This document shows, piece after piece, positions 34,093-43,211 of a stretch of DNA of 64,000 nt; the first letter of the stretch is position 1, and each line of letters begins with the position of its first letter. The notes under the pieces are model-generated. The model was not told the DNA's origin and made no database searches. It worked only from the letters and a program-made list of their open reading frames with translations. Source of the DNA: Paucibacter sp. DJ2R-2 (GTDB taxonomy: Bacteria > Pseudomonadota > Gammaproteobacteria > Burkholderiales > Burkholderiaceae_C); contig NZ_JAJIRT010000005.1 in assembly GCF_025717675.1 (NCBI RefSeq), forward strand, positions 62,001 to 126,000, written 5' to 3'. Position numbers and translations under genes: made by a program.

Positions 34093-34815
34093 TCAGTCAC
34101 CGAACATCTTCTGCTTCATTTCGCGACGTTGTTGGGCTTCCAGCGACAGCGAGGCGGTGGGGCGGGCGATCAGTCGGCCCAGGCCAATCGGCTCGCCGGT
34201 TTCGTCGCAGTAGCCGTACTCGCCGCTGTCCAGACGCGACAGCGATTGCATGATCTTCTTCAGCAGCTTGCGCTCGCGGTCGCGGGTGCGCAGCTCCAGG
34301 GCATGCTCTTCCTCGATGGTGGCGCGGTCGGCCGGGTCGGGGACGATGGAGGTGTCTTCACGCAGATGCTCGGTGGTCTCACCGGCATTGGACAGCACAC
34401 CGTTCTTCAGTTCGGTCAGCTTGGCGCGGAAGAATTCAATTTGCTTGGCGCCCATGTACTCGGTGTCGGGCATGGCCAGCACTTCGGCATCGGTCAGTTC
34501 GGCGCCAGACTTGGTCTTCCAGGCATTGGCCAGCTTGGGGTCGGCCTTGGCGGCCTTGTTGTTGGAGTTCTGAGGGCTTTCGATCACGGGCGTATTCATC
34601 TGTCGGGTGGGCGGCTTCGGGGGGGCGAATCGGTCAGCGAAGCGGCTGTTTCCGGTCGGTGGGGGGGCGGCATCCAGCAAAGCGACCGCTGGCTGAACCC
34701 CTGCATCGGTCTTGGACTTGGATGCCGCCTTGCTGGTTTTGCTGCTTGGCTTGGCATCGCCGTCAGGCTTGGTGGCTGACGTCGGTGTCGGATGTGGGGC
34801 CTGGATCTTGCTCAC
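34093..34815 (-). CDS. dksA: RNA polymerase-binding regulator DksA
   Basis: A 240-residue DksA/TraR-family protein that works with ppGpp at the RNA polymerase secondary channel. The GTG start at 34815 has a GAGGAG ribosome site seven bases upstream. Residues 1-95 are an unusual low-complexity extension rich in Ser, Pro and Lys. The coiled-coil tip carries the required D160-P-A-D163-R-A165. The zinc-finger region retains only C203 (GYCDETGEPIGLGRLIARPTASLSLEAQ); the other three cysteines of classical DksA are replaced. Such cysteine-poor forms are known in alpha- and betaproteobacteria and should be insensitive to zinc and thiol oxidation. Confidence 0.88.
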   Translation of the reverse strand: MSKIQAPHPTPTSATKPDGDAKPSSKTSKAASKSKTDAGVQPAVALLDAAPPPTGNSRFADRFAPPKPPTRQMNTPVIESPQNSNNKAAKADPKLANAWKTKSGAELTDAEVLAMPDTEYMGAKQIEFFRAKLTELKNGVLSNAGETTEHLREDTSIVPDPADRATIEEEHALELRTRDRERKLLKKIMQSLSRLDSGEYGYCDETGEPIGLGRLIARPTASLSLEAQQRREMKQKMFGD

Positions 34816-34904
34816 GTTTCTCTCCTCGCTCCGGCAGTTGAAGAGGTCTCTGCCGGGCTAGATTGCAATCGGGATCAACTGAATCGCTTTTTCGGGCGCC
34901 GCGG

Positions 34905-34910
34905 ATTGTA
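34905..34910 (-). promoter_or_regulatory. Possible dksA -10 element
   Basis: On the minus strand this reads TACAAT, 5 of 6 to the sigma-70 -10 consensus, about 90 bp before the dksA start. No convincing -35 is found 16-18 bp upstream. A GGGGA/TCCCC repeat lies between this and the end of the COG0523 gene. Confidence 0.3.
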
Positions 34911-34984
34911 GCCAGCTTGAGTGTGCGCCCAGAACGCCCGAACTAGGGGAGTTTTCCCCCAGCTCGTGAGCCGGCGCTGCGGCC

Positions 34985-36019
34985 TCAGGCCAGGCAGCCT
35001 TCCAGGCCTTGCAAGAGGATCTCCTTGGGCAGGTCGATGCCGATGAAAACCATTTTGCTCGTCTTTTTCTCACCTGGCATCCAGCGCGGGCCGAGGTCGG
35101 AGCCCATCAGCTGGTGCACGCCCTGGAAGATCACCCGCTTGTCGGTGCCCTTCATGTTCAGCACGCCCTTGTAGCGCAGCAGCTTGGGGCCGTAGACCTG
35201 AACGATGGCGCCCAGGAAGTCTTCCAGCTTGGCCGGGTTGAAGGCGCGGTCCGACTTGAAGACGAAGGACTTCACATCGTCGTCATGGACATGGTGATGC
35301 GGGTGGTCGCAATGCTCGCCATGCTCATGGTCGTGATCATGGTGGTGGTGGTCGTCAATCTTCAGGAAGTCCGGGTCGATTTCCAGCTTGGCGTTCAGAT
35401 TGAAGCCGCGCAGATCCAGCACGCGCGACAGCTCCACCTCGCCGAAGTGCACGCGTTGCTGCGGCGCACGCGGGTTCATGTGCTTGAGGCGGTGGCTCAG
35501 AGCATCGACGGCGGCGCTGTCGACCAGGTCCGACTTGCTGATGAAGATCTGGTCGGCGAAACCGACCTGGCGGCGCGCTTCCTGGCGGCTGTCCAGCTGC
35601 TGGTTGGCGTGCACGGCATCGACCAGGGTCAGCACGCCGTCCAGCAGATAGGCCTCGGCGATCTCGTCGTCCATGAAAAAGGTCTGGGCCACCGGGCCGG
35701 GGTCGGCCACGCCGGTGGTTTCAATGATGACGCGCTCGAAGTTGAGCTCGCCGCGGCGCTTCTTGGCAGCCAGGTCGGACAGCGTGGTGCGCAGATCTTC
35801 ACGGATGGTGCAGCAGACGCAGCCGTTGTTCATCTGGATGATCTGTTCCTCGGTGTCGGCCACCAGGATCTCGGTGTCGATGTCCTCTTCACCGAACTCG
35901 TTTTCGATCACGGCGATCTTCTGGCCGTGGGCTTCCGAGAGCACGCGCTTGAGCAGGGTGGTCTTGCCGGATCCGAGGAAGCCGGTGAGGATGGTGACGG
36001 GGATGAGACCTTTGGACAT
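34985..36019 (-). CDS. COG0523-family GTPase, metallochaperone-like
   Basis: A 344-residue G3E GTPase with Walker A GFLGSGKTT (13-21), the metal-binding GCVCC motif (C67, C69, C70) and NKxD-like FISKSDLVD. A His/Asp-rich stretch follows about residue 220 (HHHHDHDHEHGEHCDHPHHH), and then the CobW C-terminal domain (about 250-340). Members insert or deliver zinc, cobalt or other metals in a GTP-dependent manner; the His-rich loop favours zinc or nickel. dksA starts 170 bp downstream on the same strand. No Zur box was recognised upstream. Metal identity is not settled by sequence. Confidence 0.9.
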   Translation of the reverse strand: MSKGLIPVTILTGFLGSGKTTLLKRVLSEAHGQKIAVIENEFGEEDIDTEILVADTEEQIIQMNNGCVCCTIREDLRTTLSDLAAKKRRGELNFERVIIETTGVADPGPVAQTFFMDDEIAEAYLLDGVLTLVDAVHANQQLDSRQEARRQVGFADQIFISKSDLVDSAAVDALSHRLKHMNPRAPQQRVHFGEVELSRVLDLRGFNLNAKLEIDPDFLKIDDHHHHDHDHEHGEHCDHPHHHVHDDDVKSFVFKSDRAFNPAKLEDFLGAIVQVYGPKLLRYKGVLNMKGTDKRVIFQGVHQLMGSDLGPRWMPGEKKTSKMVFIGIDLPKEILLQGLEGCLA

Positions 36020-36149
36020 GATGGGTTCGCGCGCGGCGCTCTGCTAGAAAAACCAGCCCTGGATATGGGGGCGGGTGAATGTCCTGCAAGAGCTCTGTCA
36101 TGTCAATCGGTTATTCTGCAAGCTTGTGTAACTACGACACGCAGTCCCA

Positions 36150-37037
36150 GTGTCTGAACCTCAGCCTAGTCGGCCCTCTGCAAATCATGCAAAAGGGGGC
36201 GAAAGAAATCCATCCGCTGTGCCGCGCGGCCTCATGGTGCGCATTCTGGAGTTTCTCCATCCCGGCCCGGATTCCAAGAGTGAACTGCTCGAAGCGCTGG
36301 CTGATGCCGAGCAGCGCGAGCTGATCGAGCCCGAATCACGCCAGATGCTGGAAGGCGTGCTGCGCATGGCCGAGCTCAGCGCCGGCGATGTGATGGTGGC
36401 GGCGCCGCGCATGGATCTGCTCGATATTGACGCGCCTTATGACGAGCTGCTGGCGGCGGTGATCGATTCCGGTCACTCCCGCTTCCCGGTCTTCGAGGGC
36501 TCGCGCCAGAACATCATCGGCATCTTGCTGGCCAAGGACCTGCTCAAGATCCAGCGTGCCCCGGAGCTGAATCTGCGTGCCCTGCTGCGGCCGACCATCT
36601 TCGTGCCCGAGAGCAAGGGTCTCAATGATCTGCTGCGCGACTTCCGCTCCAACCGCAACCACCTGGCCATCGTCATCGATGAGTTCGGCAACACCGCCGG
36701 CCTGATCACCATCGAGGATGTGCTGGAGGAAATCGTCGGCGAGATCGAGGACGAGTTCGACGACAAGGACGGCGAATCCGGCATCTACACCCTGGCCGAT
36801 GGCAGCCAGCGCGTGGCCGGCGACACGCCCATCGTCCAGGTCAACCAGGCCTTCACGGTGGCGCTGGCAGTGGACGAATTCGACACCATCGGCGGCCTGG
36901 TCGCCCAGGAGCATGGCCGGGTGCCGCGCCGCGGCGAGGTGGTCGAGCTGGCTGGCCTGCGCTTTGCGGTCATGCTCACGCGTGGCGGCTCGGTGCGCTG
37001 GTTCAAGGTCACGCGCGTACCCAAAACCGAGACTTGA
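36150..37037 (+). CDS. corC: CorC/HlyC-family CBS-domain protein
   Basis: A 295-residue cytoplasmic protein with two CBS domains (about 80-200: VMVAAPRMDLLDID, HSRFPVFEGS, IIGILLAKDLL; VPESKGLNDLLRDFRSNRNHLAIVIDEFG) and a C-terminal CorC_HlyC transporter-associated domain (about 215-290). It starts with GTG at 36150; the ribosome site is poor. The gene overlaps lnt, the common pairing in proteobacteria, where the protein (also called YbeX) is linked to magnesium/cobalt efflux and to ribosome maturation. Exact role is inferred from relatives. Confidence 0.9.
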   Translation: MSEPQPSRPSANHAKGGERNPSAVPRGLMVRILEFLHPGPDSKSELLEALADAEQRELIEPESRQMLEGVLRMAELSAGDVMVAAPRMDLLDIDAPYDELLAAVIDSGHSRFPVFEGSRQNIIGILLAKDLLKIQRAPELNLRALLRPTIFVPESKGLNDLLRDFRSNRNHLAIVIDEFGNTAGLITIEDVLEEIVGEIEDEFDDKDGESGIYTLADGSQRVAGDTPIVQVNQAFTVALAVDEFDTIGGLVAQEHGRVPRRGEVVELAGLRFAVMLTRGGSVRWFKVTRVPKTET

Positions 37038-38560
37038 TGTTCATGCCTCACGACTCCCTCAAGGCCGCCCCCCGGGTGGCCTTTTTTGCGGCACTGCTGG
37101 CCGGGGTGCTGCACACCGCGGCCTTTGCGCCGCTCGACGCCTGGTGGCTGCAGATCCTGGCCTTGGCCGGCTTGGCGGCCTTGAGCTGGTCCGCCGCACC
37201 GCGTCGCGCCGCCTGGCTGGGTGCGGGCTTTGGCCTGGGCTGGCTCAGCAGTGGTTTGTGGTGGCTGCACATCAGCATGCACCAGTTCGGGGGAATTCCC
37301 TGGCTCTTGGCGGCTCTTGCCGTGCTGCTGCTGGCGGCGTTTCTGTCCAGCTATTACGCGGCCATGTTGGCTTTGCTGGCGCAGCTGCGCCTGCGAACCC
37401 AGCCGGGCGCAGGCTTGCAGGCGCTCTTGTTTGCCAGTGTCTGGCTGCTGGCCGAGCTGCTGCGCGCCACCGTGTTCGGCGGCTTCCCCTGGCTGGCCAG
37501 CGGCTATGCCCACACCACCGGGCCGCTGGCGGCCTGGGCGCCCTGGGTGGGCATCTACGGCATCTCGGCCCTGGCTGCGCTGGCCGCGGCAGCGCTGGCG
37601 GCCTTGGCCTTGCCGGCCGTGCGCGCCTGGCGGCCGGCGGTGGCCGTGCTGGGGCTGCTGACCGTGGCTGCGCTGCTGCTGCCGCAGGAATTCACCCGCT
37701 CCACCGGTTATCTGAAAGTGTCCCTGCTGCAGCCCAATGTGCCGCAGGATCAGAAGTTCGACCGTGAGCGCATCGACGGCAATCTGGAGCATTTGGCCCA
37801 GCTGATCGAGTCGGCACGCGGGCAGCTGGTGCTGACCCCAGAGTCGGTGGTGCCGGTGCCCATGGCCTATCTGGACCCCGACTACCTGCTCCGTTTGCAG
37901 GCCACCTCGGTCGACCGCCCCTTGTTGCTGGGCAGCTTTTTGGGCAGCGAGAAGGAGGGTTTCGTCAACTCTCTGCAGAGCTTCGGCAGCCTGCCCAGCT
38001 ACAACTATGGCAAGCGCCATTTGCTGCCTTTTGGTGAGTTCATCCCGCCCGGCTTCCACTGGTTTGTGCGCCTGATGGGCATTCCCATGGATGACCAGGC
38101 GCGTGGCCAGCACCAGCGCGCCTTTGCCGTGGCCGGCCAGCGCCTGCGACCCTTGATCTGTTACGAGGATCTGTTCGGCGAGGACTTTGTCGAAAGCGTG
38201 CGTGGCCCCGAGGCCGCCACCGTGCTGGCCAATGTCAGCAATCTGGCCTGGTTCGGCACGCTGATGGTGCAAGACCAGCATCTGCAGTTCTCGCGCATGC
38301 GGGCGCTGGAGTTCCAGCGGCCTTTCATCCGCTCGACCAACACCGGCGCCACGGCGGTGCTCGACCACCGCGCCGAGCTCACGGCCCAGTTGCCTCCGGC
38401 CCAGGCCGGTGTGCTGGAAGCCGAGGTCGAAGGGCGGCAGGGCGAAACCCCCTATGCCCGCTGGCTGTATGCCCTGGGCCTGTGGCCGCTCTGGCTTGTG
38501 GCACTGGCACTTCCGCTCGCCCTCGCATGGCGGGCGCAAGCCGCCCGCCGCGCCTCGTAG
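37037..38560 (+). CDS. lnt: Apolipoprotein N-acyltransferase
   Basis: A 507-residue inner-membrane enzyme adding the third acyl chain to lipoproteins. Six or more membrane segments occupy about residues 10-210, followed by the nitrilase-like periplasmic domain. The catalytic triad is E269 (TPESVVP), K326 ([12 protein letters not shown]) and C375 (LICYEDLF). The ATG at 37037 overlaps the corC stop (TGATG); ATG 37043 is a possible alternative. A final hydrophobic helix ([20 protein letters not shown]) closes the protein. Confidence 0.95.
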   Translation: MFMPHDSLKAAPRVAFFAALLAGVLHTAAFAPLDAWWLQILALAGLAALSWSAAPRRAAWLGAGFGLGWLSSGLWWLHISMHQFGGIPWLLAALAVLLLAAFLSSYYAAMLALLAQLRLRTQPGAGLQALLFASVWLLAELLRATVFGGFPWLASGYAHTTGPLAAWAPWVGIYGISALAALAAAALAALALPAVRAWRPAVAVLGLLTVAALLLPQEFTRSTGYLKVSLLQPNVPQDQKFDRERIDGNLEHLAQLIESARGQLVLTPESVVPVPMAYLDPDYLLRLQATSVDRPLLLGSFLGSEKEGFVNSLQSFGSLPSYNYGKRHLLPFGEFIPPGFHWFVRLMGIPMDDQARGQHQRAFAVAGQRLRPLICYEDLFGEDFVESVRGPEAATVLANVSNLAWFGTLMVQDQHLQFSRMRALEFQRPFIRSTNTGATAVLDHRAELTAQLPPAQAGVLEAEVEGRQGETPYARWLYALGLWPLWLVALALPLALAWRAQAARRAS

Positions 38561-38649
38561 AATCGGCCCCAAGCGATGGCGGGGCTGGGCCCCGCCGCAT
38601 CCCACCACTTCTTTCTTGTCAGCGGCGCAAGCCCGATGCCATCACCTCT

Positions 38650-39591
38650 ATGCTGAGCTTCCAGCACATCATCTTGACCCTGCAGGACTACTGGTCCAAG
38701 CAGGGCTGCGCACTCCTCCAGCCCTACGACATGGAAGTCGGCGCCGGCACCAGCCACACCGCCACCTTCCTGCGCGCCCTGGGCCCTGAGCCCTGGAAGG
38801 CCGCCTACGTTCAGCCCAGCCGCCGCCCCAAGGACGGCCGCTACGGCGAGAACCCCAACCGCCTGCAGCACTACTACCAATACCAGGTGGTGCTCAAGCC
38901 CGCGCCGGCCAACATCTTGGAGCTGTATCTCGGCTCGCTCGAAGCCCTGGGCTTTGACCTGAAGAAGAACGACGTGCGCTTCGTCGAGGACGATTGGGAA
39001 AACCCGACCCTCGGTTGCTGGGGCCTGGGCTGGGAGGTCTGGCTGAACGGCATGGAAGTGACCCAGTTCACCTACTTCCAGCAGGTCGGCGGTATCGACT
39101 GCAAGCCCATCACCGGCGAGATCACTTACGGTCTGGAGCGTCTGGCCATGTATCTGCAGGGCGTGGAGTCGGTCTACGACCTGGTCTATGTCGAAGGCAA
39201 GGACGGCGCGCCGGACATCAAGTACGGCGATGTCTTCCACCAGAACGAGGTCGAGCAATCGACCTACAACTTCGAGCACAGTGACGTCGAGTTCCTGCTG
39301 ACTGCTTTTGCCGCGCACGAGAAGCAGTCCAAGCACCTGATGGAGCAGCAGCTGGCGCTGCCCGCCTACGAGCAACTGCTCAAGGCCGGCCACAGCTTCA
39401 ACCTGCTGGACGCCCGTGGCGCCATCAGCGTGACCGAGCGCGCCGCCTACATCGGCCGCATCCGCAATCTGGCACGCGCCGTGGCGCAGAGCTATCTGGA
39501 AAGCCGCGCACGCCTGGGCTTCCCCATGGCGCCGAAGGAATGGGCCGATCAAGTCATCGCCCAGATTGAAAAGAAAGCAAAGGCGGCCTGA
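38650..39591 (+). CDS. glyQ: Glycyl-tRNA synthetase alpha chain
   Basis: A 313-residue catalytic subunit of the bacterial alpha2beta2 glycyl-tRNA synthetase. The N-terminus [20 protein letters not shown], then [41 protein letters not shown] and [13 protein letters not shown] are near-invariant class II synthetase blocks. It begins 90 bp after lnt and glyS follows three bases after its stop. Nothing unusual. Confidence 0.97.
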   Translation: MLSFQHIILTLQDYWSKQGCALLQPYDMEVGAGTSHTATFLRALGPEPWKAAYVQPSRRPKDGRYGENPNRLQHYYQYQVVLKPAPANILELYLGSLEALGFDLKKNDVRFVEDDWENPTLGCWGLGWEVWLNGMEVTQFTYFQQVGGIDCKPITGEITYGLERLAMYLQGVESVYDLVYVEGKDGAPDIKYGDVFHQNEVEQSTYNFEHSDVEFLLTAFAAHEKQSKHLMEQQLALPAYEQLLKAGHSFNLLDARGAISVTERAAYIGRIRNLARAVAQSYLESRARLGFPMAPKEWADQVIAQIEKKAKAA

Positions 39592-39594
39592 GTC

Positions 39595-41700
39595 ATGAGC
39601 GCGCACAAGAATCTGCTGATTGAATTGTTTGTCGAAGAGCTGCCGCCCAAGGCGCTCAAGAAGCTGGGCGAGGCTTTCTCCGCCGTGCTGGTGGACAGCC
39701 TCAAGGCCCAGGGCCTGGTGGGTGAGGGCGCGCAAGCGACCGCCATCGCCACGCCGCGTCGCCTTGGCCTGCATCTGACGAACGTCGCGCCCAAGGCCGC
39801 CGACCGCGCCGTGCAGCAAAAGCTGATGCCGGTGGCGGTGGCTCTGACGGCCGAGGGCCAGGCCACGCCGGCCCTGCTGAAGAAGCTGGCCAGCGTCGGC
39901 GCCGATGCCTCGGTGCTGCCCCAGCTCAAGCGCCTGCCCGATGGCAAGGCCGAAGCCCTGTTCCTGGATCAGTTGGTGCCCGGCGCCACCCTGGCCGAAG
40001 GCCTGCAAAAGGCTCTGGACGAGAGCCTGGCCAAGCTGCCCATCCCCAAGGTCATGAGCTACCAGCTGAAAGACGGCTGGACCGATGTGAAGTTTGTGCG
40101 CCCGGCCCATGGCATCGTCGCCCTGCACGGCGCTGAGCTGGTGGCTGTTTCGGCCCTGGGTCTGCAATCGGGCCGCACGACGCGCGGCCACCGCTTCGAG
40201 GCCAGCGCGCCCGAGCTGACGATTGAAAGCGCCGACAGCTATGCCGCGCAGATGCGCGAGCAGGGCGCCGTGATCGCCGGCTTTGCCGAACGCCGCGCCG
40301 AGATCGCGCGCCAGCTGCAGGCCGCTGCCGCCCAGCAAGGGCTGAAGCCCATCGAGGACGAGGCTTTGCTGGACGAGGTCACCGGCCTGGTTGAGCGGCC
40401 GAATGTGCTGAGCTGCCAGTTCGAGCCCGAGTTCCTGGCCGTGCCGCAGGAATGCCTGATCCTGACCATGAAGGCCAATCAGAAGTATTTTCCGCTGCTG
40501 GACGCCGCCGGCAAGCTAACGAACCACTTCCTGGTCGTCAGCGCCATCAGCCCGACTGACGCCAGTGCCGTGATTCAGGGCAATGAGCGTGTCGTGCGCC
40601 CACGCCTGGCCGATGCGAAGTTCTTCTTCGACCAAGACCGCAAAAAGACTCTGGCCGATCGGGTGCCAGGTCTTGCCAAGGTGGTCTACCACGGCAAGCT
40701 CGGTACGCAAGGCGACCGCGTCGAGCGTGTGCGAGCCATTGCTCGCGCCATCGCCGGCCTGCTGGGCGGCGGCGCGCTGACCGAGCAAGCCGACCAGGCT
40801 GCACTGCTGGCCAAGTCCGATCTGCTGACCGATATGGTCGGCGAGTTCCCCGAGCTGCAAGGCATCATGGGTGGTTACTACGCCCGCCATGACGGCCTCA
40901 GCGAGGCCGTGGCCCTGGCCGTGGAAGACCATTACAAGCCGCGCTTTGCTGGCGACGAGCTGCCGCGCAACGAGGTCGGCCTGGTCGTGGCCCTGGCCGA
41001 CAAGCTGGAGACCCTGGTCGGCCTGTTCGGCATCGGCCAGCTGCCCACCGGCGACAAGGACCCGTTTGCCCTGCGCCGCCATGCCCTGGGCCTGGTGCGC
41101 ATGCTCAGCGAGCGCGCGCCCACGCTGGCGCTGGACGCTTTGATCGAAGCGGCTGTGCCGGCCTTCGCTGCCCTGATCCAGAACCCCGCCGGCCCGCTTT
41201 CCGACTTTGTCTTCGACCGCCTGTCCGGCTCGCTGCGCGAGCAGGGTTACAGCGCTCAGGAAGTCGACGCCGTGCTGGCCCTGCGCCCGCAGCGCTTGGC
41301 CGATGTGGCCGCGCGCCTGACGGCCGTGCGCGCCTTTGCCGCCCTGCCGGAAGCCGCCGCTCTGGCCGCCGCCAACAAGCGCATCGGCAACATCCTGAAA
41401 AAGAGCGAAGAGCCGGTGCAGGCTCAGATCAACGAGGCCCTGCTGGTCGAACCGGGCGAGCAGCATCTGGCGGCGGCGCTGAAGAATGCCAAGCCGCTCG
41501 CGGACGGCCTGTTCCACAACGGCGAGTACGCCGCCTCGCTGCGCGAGCTGGCGGTGCTCAAAGGCCCGGTCGATGCCTTCTTCGATGGCGTCATGGTCAA
41601 TGCCGAAGACCCGGCCCTGCGCGCCAACCGCTTGGGCCTGCTCAAGACCCTGCACGAGGCCATGAACCGGGTGGCCGAGCTGGCGCGTCTGGCCTCCTGA
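39595..41700 (+). CDS. glyS: Glycyl-tRNA synthetase beta chain
   Basis: A 701-residue tRNA-binding subunit. It opens with NLLIELFVEELPPKALKKL and holds the family blocks PRRLGLHL, ECLILTMKANQKYFPLLD, LADAKFFFDQDRKKTLADRV and YARHDGLSEAVALAVEDHYKPRFAGDELP. HD-domain and anticodon-binding regions follow to a normal end. Length is typical (about 690-710). It is cotranscribed with glyQ. Confidence 0.97.
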   Translation: MSAHKNLLIELFVEELPPKALKKLGEAFSAVLVDSLKAQGLVGEGAQATAIATPRRLGLHLTNVAPKAADRAVQQKLMPVAVALTAEGQATPALLKKLASVGADASVLPQLKRLPDGKAEALFLDQLVPGATLAEGLQKALDESLAKLPIPKVMSYQLKDGWTDVKFVRPAHGIVALHGAELVAVSALGLQSGRTTRGHRFEASAPELTIESADSYAAQMREQGAVIAGFAERRAEIARQLQAAAAQQGLKPIEDEALLDEVTGLVERPNVLSCQFEPEFLAVPQECLILTMKANQKYFPLLDAAGKLTNHFLVVSAISPTDASAVIQGNERVVRPRLADAKFFFDQDRKKTLADRVPGLAKVVYHGKLGTQGDRVERVRAIARAIAGLLGGGALTEQADQAALLAKSDLLTDMVGEFPELQGIMGGYYARHDGLSEAVALAVEDHYKPRFAGDELPRNEVGLVVALADKLETLVGLFGIGQLPTGDKDPFALRRHALGLVRMLSERAPTLALDALIEAAVPAFAALIQNPAGPLSDFVFDRLSGSLREQGYSAQEVDAVLALRPQRLADVAARLTAVRAFAALPEAAALAAANKRIGNILKKSEEPVQAQINEALLVEPGEQHLAAALKNAKPLADGLFHNGEYAASLRELAVLKGPVDAFFDGVMVNAEDPALRANRLGLLKTLHEAMNRVAELARLAS

Positions 41701-41739
41701 GTTTTCATCAACTCCACCCCTAAGCAGACAGGCAAGCGC

Positions 41740-42384
41740 ATGCGTTCTGATCACAGCCACAGCATGAAACTGGTCATCCTGGGCCGTGATGGCACGCTCA
41801 ATGAGTACCGGGACGACCACGTCAAGTCGGTCGATGAGCTGGTGCCCGTGCCCGGTGCGCTGGAAGCGGTGGCGCGGCTCAACCATGCCGGCTGGCACAC
41901 GGTGATGGCCACCAACCAACCCGGCATCGGCCGTGGCTTGCTGGACATGGTGTCGCTGAACGCCATCCACATCCGGCTCAACCAGCTGCTGGCGGAGAAG
42001 GGTGGCCGGCTGGCTGCCGCCTTCTTCTGCCCGCACACGCCCGAGGAAGGCTGCGAATGCCGCAAGCCCCTGCCGGGCCTGGTGCAGCAGATCGGTGAGC
42101 GCTTTGGCGTCGAGCTGTCCAGCATTCATATGGTCGGCGCCAGTTTGCGGGACTTGCAGACGGCGCAGGCGGCCGGCTGTGTGCCGCATCTGATCCGTGG
42201 CGCCCGCCTCGGCGCGCTCGATGACGAGCAGCTGGCCAGCTTGCTGGCCTTGGTGCCGGGCGCCAAGGTTCATGCCAGCCTGGGTGCTTTCGCCGAGAGC
42301 CTGATCCAGAAAGAGCGCCGCAGCAAGGCCGATGCGCGCGGCGAAGCCCTGGCCCCTGACACCGCGCCTGGAGCGCTGAACTGA
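41740..42384 (+). CDS. gmhB: GmhB-like HAD phosphatase with altered catalytic aspartates
   Basis: A 214-residue protein aligned in layout with D-glycero-manno-heptose 1,7-bisphosphate 7-phosphatase of LPS core synthesis. It keeps the ATNQPG motif II, the zinc-type FCPH...CECRKP loop and the motif III Lys. The usual LDRDG start reads LGRDG: the nucleophilic Asp is Gly (codon GGC), while the second Asp remains. The motif IV GDSLRD reads GASLRD. Loss of the nucleophile and of a magnesium ligand predicts little or no phosphatase activity. The frame is intact and the gene overlaps plsC (TGATG). The start at 41740 or at 41764 (MKLVILG) is possible. Confidence 0.8.
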   Translation: MRSDHSHSMKLVILGRDGTLNEYRDDHVKSVDELVPVPGALEAVARLNHAGWHTVMATNQPGIGRGLLDMVSLNAIHIRLNQLLAEKGGRLAAAFFCPHTPEEGCECRKPLPGLVQQIGERFGVELSSIHMVGASLRDLQTAQAAGCVPHLIRGARLGALDDEQLASLLALVPGAKVHASLGAFAESLIQKERRSKADARGEALAPDTAPGALN

Positions 42385-43196
42385 TGGCCACGCCGCTGGC
42401 CAGCTTGATCGCGGCCCTGCGCTCGCTGCTGTTCGTGCTCTGGCTGACCGTGACGGTCGCGCCCTGGGCGACGGCCGTCTTGTTGATCTCGCTGTTTGCC
42501 AAGGGCGACCGGGTCTACTGGGCCTGCGCTGGCTGGTTGCGCCTGGCCATCCACAGCGCGCGCTGGATTTGCGGCGTGCAGTGGCGCATCCAGGGCATGG
42601 AAAACCTGCCCAGCCAGGCCGCCCGCCGCTCGGCCGTGATCCTGCTGCCCAAGCACCAAAGCACCTGGGAGACTTTTGCCTTCCCGGCCCTGATGTCGCA
42701 CCCGCTGGCCTATGTCTTCAAACGCGAGTTGCTCTATGTTCCCTTCTTCGGTTGGGCCATGGCGCGGATGGACATGATCCATATTGACCGCAGCAAGCGT
42801 GCGGAGGCCTGGGCGAAGGTGGCCGAACAAGGCAAGCGTCTGGCCGCCCAGGGCAACTGGGTCATCATGTTCCCCGAGGGCACGCGCACCGCGCGCGGCC
42901 AGAAGGGCGAGTACAAGACCGGCGGCACACGCCTGGCCATCGAGACCGGCGTGCCGGTGGTGCCGATCGCGGCCACCTCGGGGCGCTGCTGGCCGCGCAA
43001 GAGTTTTCTGCTGCGCCCGGGTGTGGTGGACATCTCCATCGGCCGGCCGATCGCACCGCAAGGCCGCGAGGCCGGCGAGCTGATGCGCGAGGTTGAGGCC
43101 TGGATCGAGGCCGAGATGCAGCGTCTGGACCCCGAGGCCTATCCTTCGGCAGCGGCACAGGGCGCGGCCCGATCTTCGGCGGCTTTGCAGGCCTGA
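42384..43196 (+). CDS. plsC: 1-acyl-sn-glycerol-3-phosphate acyltransferase
   Basis: A 270-residue membrane-associated enzyme making phosphatidic acid. An N-terminal hydrophobic segment (LLFVLWLTVTVAPWATAVLL) anchors it. The catalytic HX4D motif appears as HQSTWE, with Glu in place of Asp, and the glycerol-phosphate site as FPEGTR. Both variants are common in this lineage as far as I recall. The start overlaps the gmhB-like stop (TGATG), so the two are translationally coupled. Confidence 0.93.
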   Translation: MATPLASLIAALRSLLFVLWLTVTVAPWATAVLLISLFAKGDRVYWACAGWLRLAIHSARWICGVQWRIQGMENLPSQAARRSAVILLPKHQSTWETFAFPALMSHPLAYVFKRELLYVPFFGWAMARMDMIHIDRSKRAEAWAKVAEQGKRLAAQGNWVIMFPEGTRTARGQKGEYKTGGTRLAIETGVPVVPIAATSGRCWPRKSFLLRPGVVDISIGRPIAPQGREAGELMREVEAWIEAEMQRLDPEAYPSAAAQGAARSSAALQA

Positions 43197-43211
43197 GGCC
43201 CGACGTATCCC

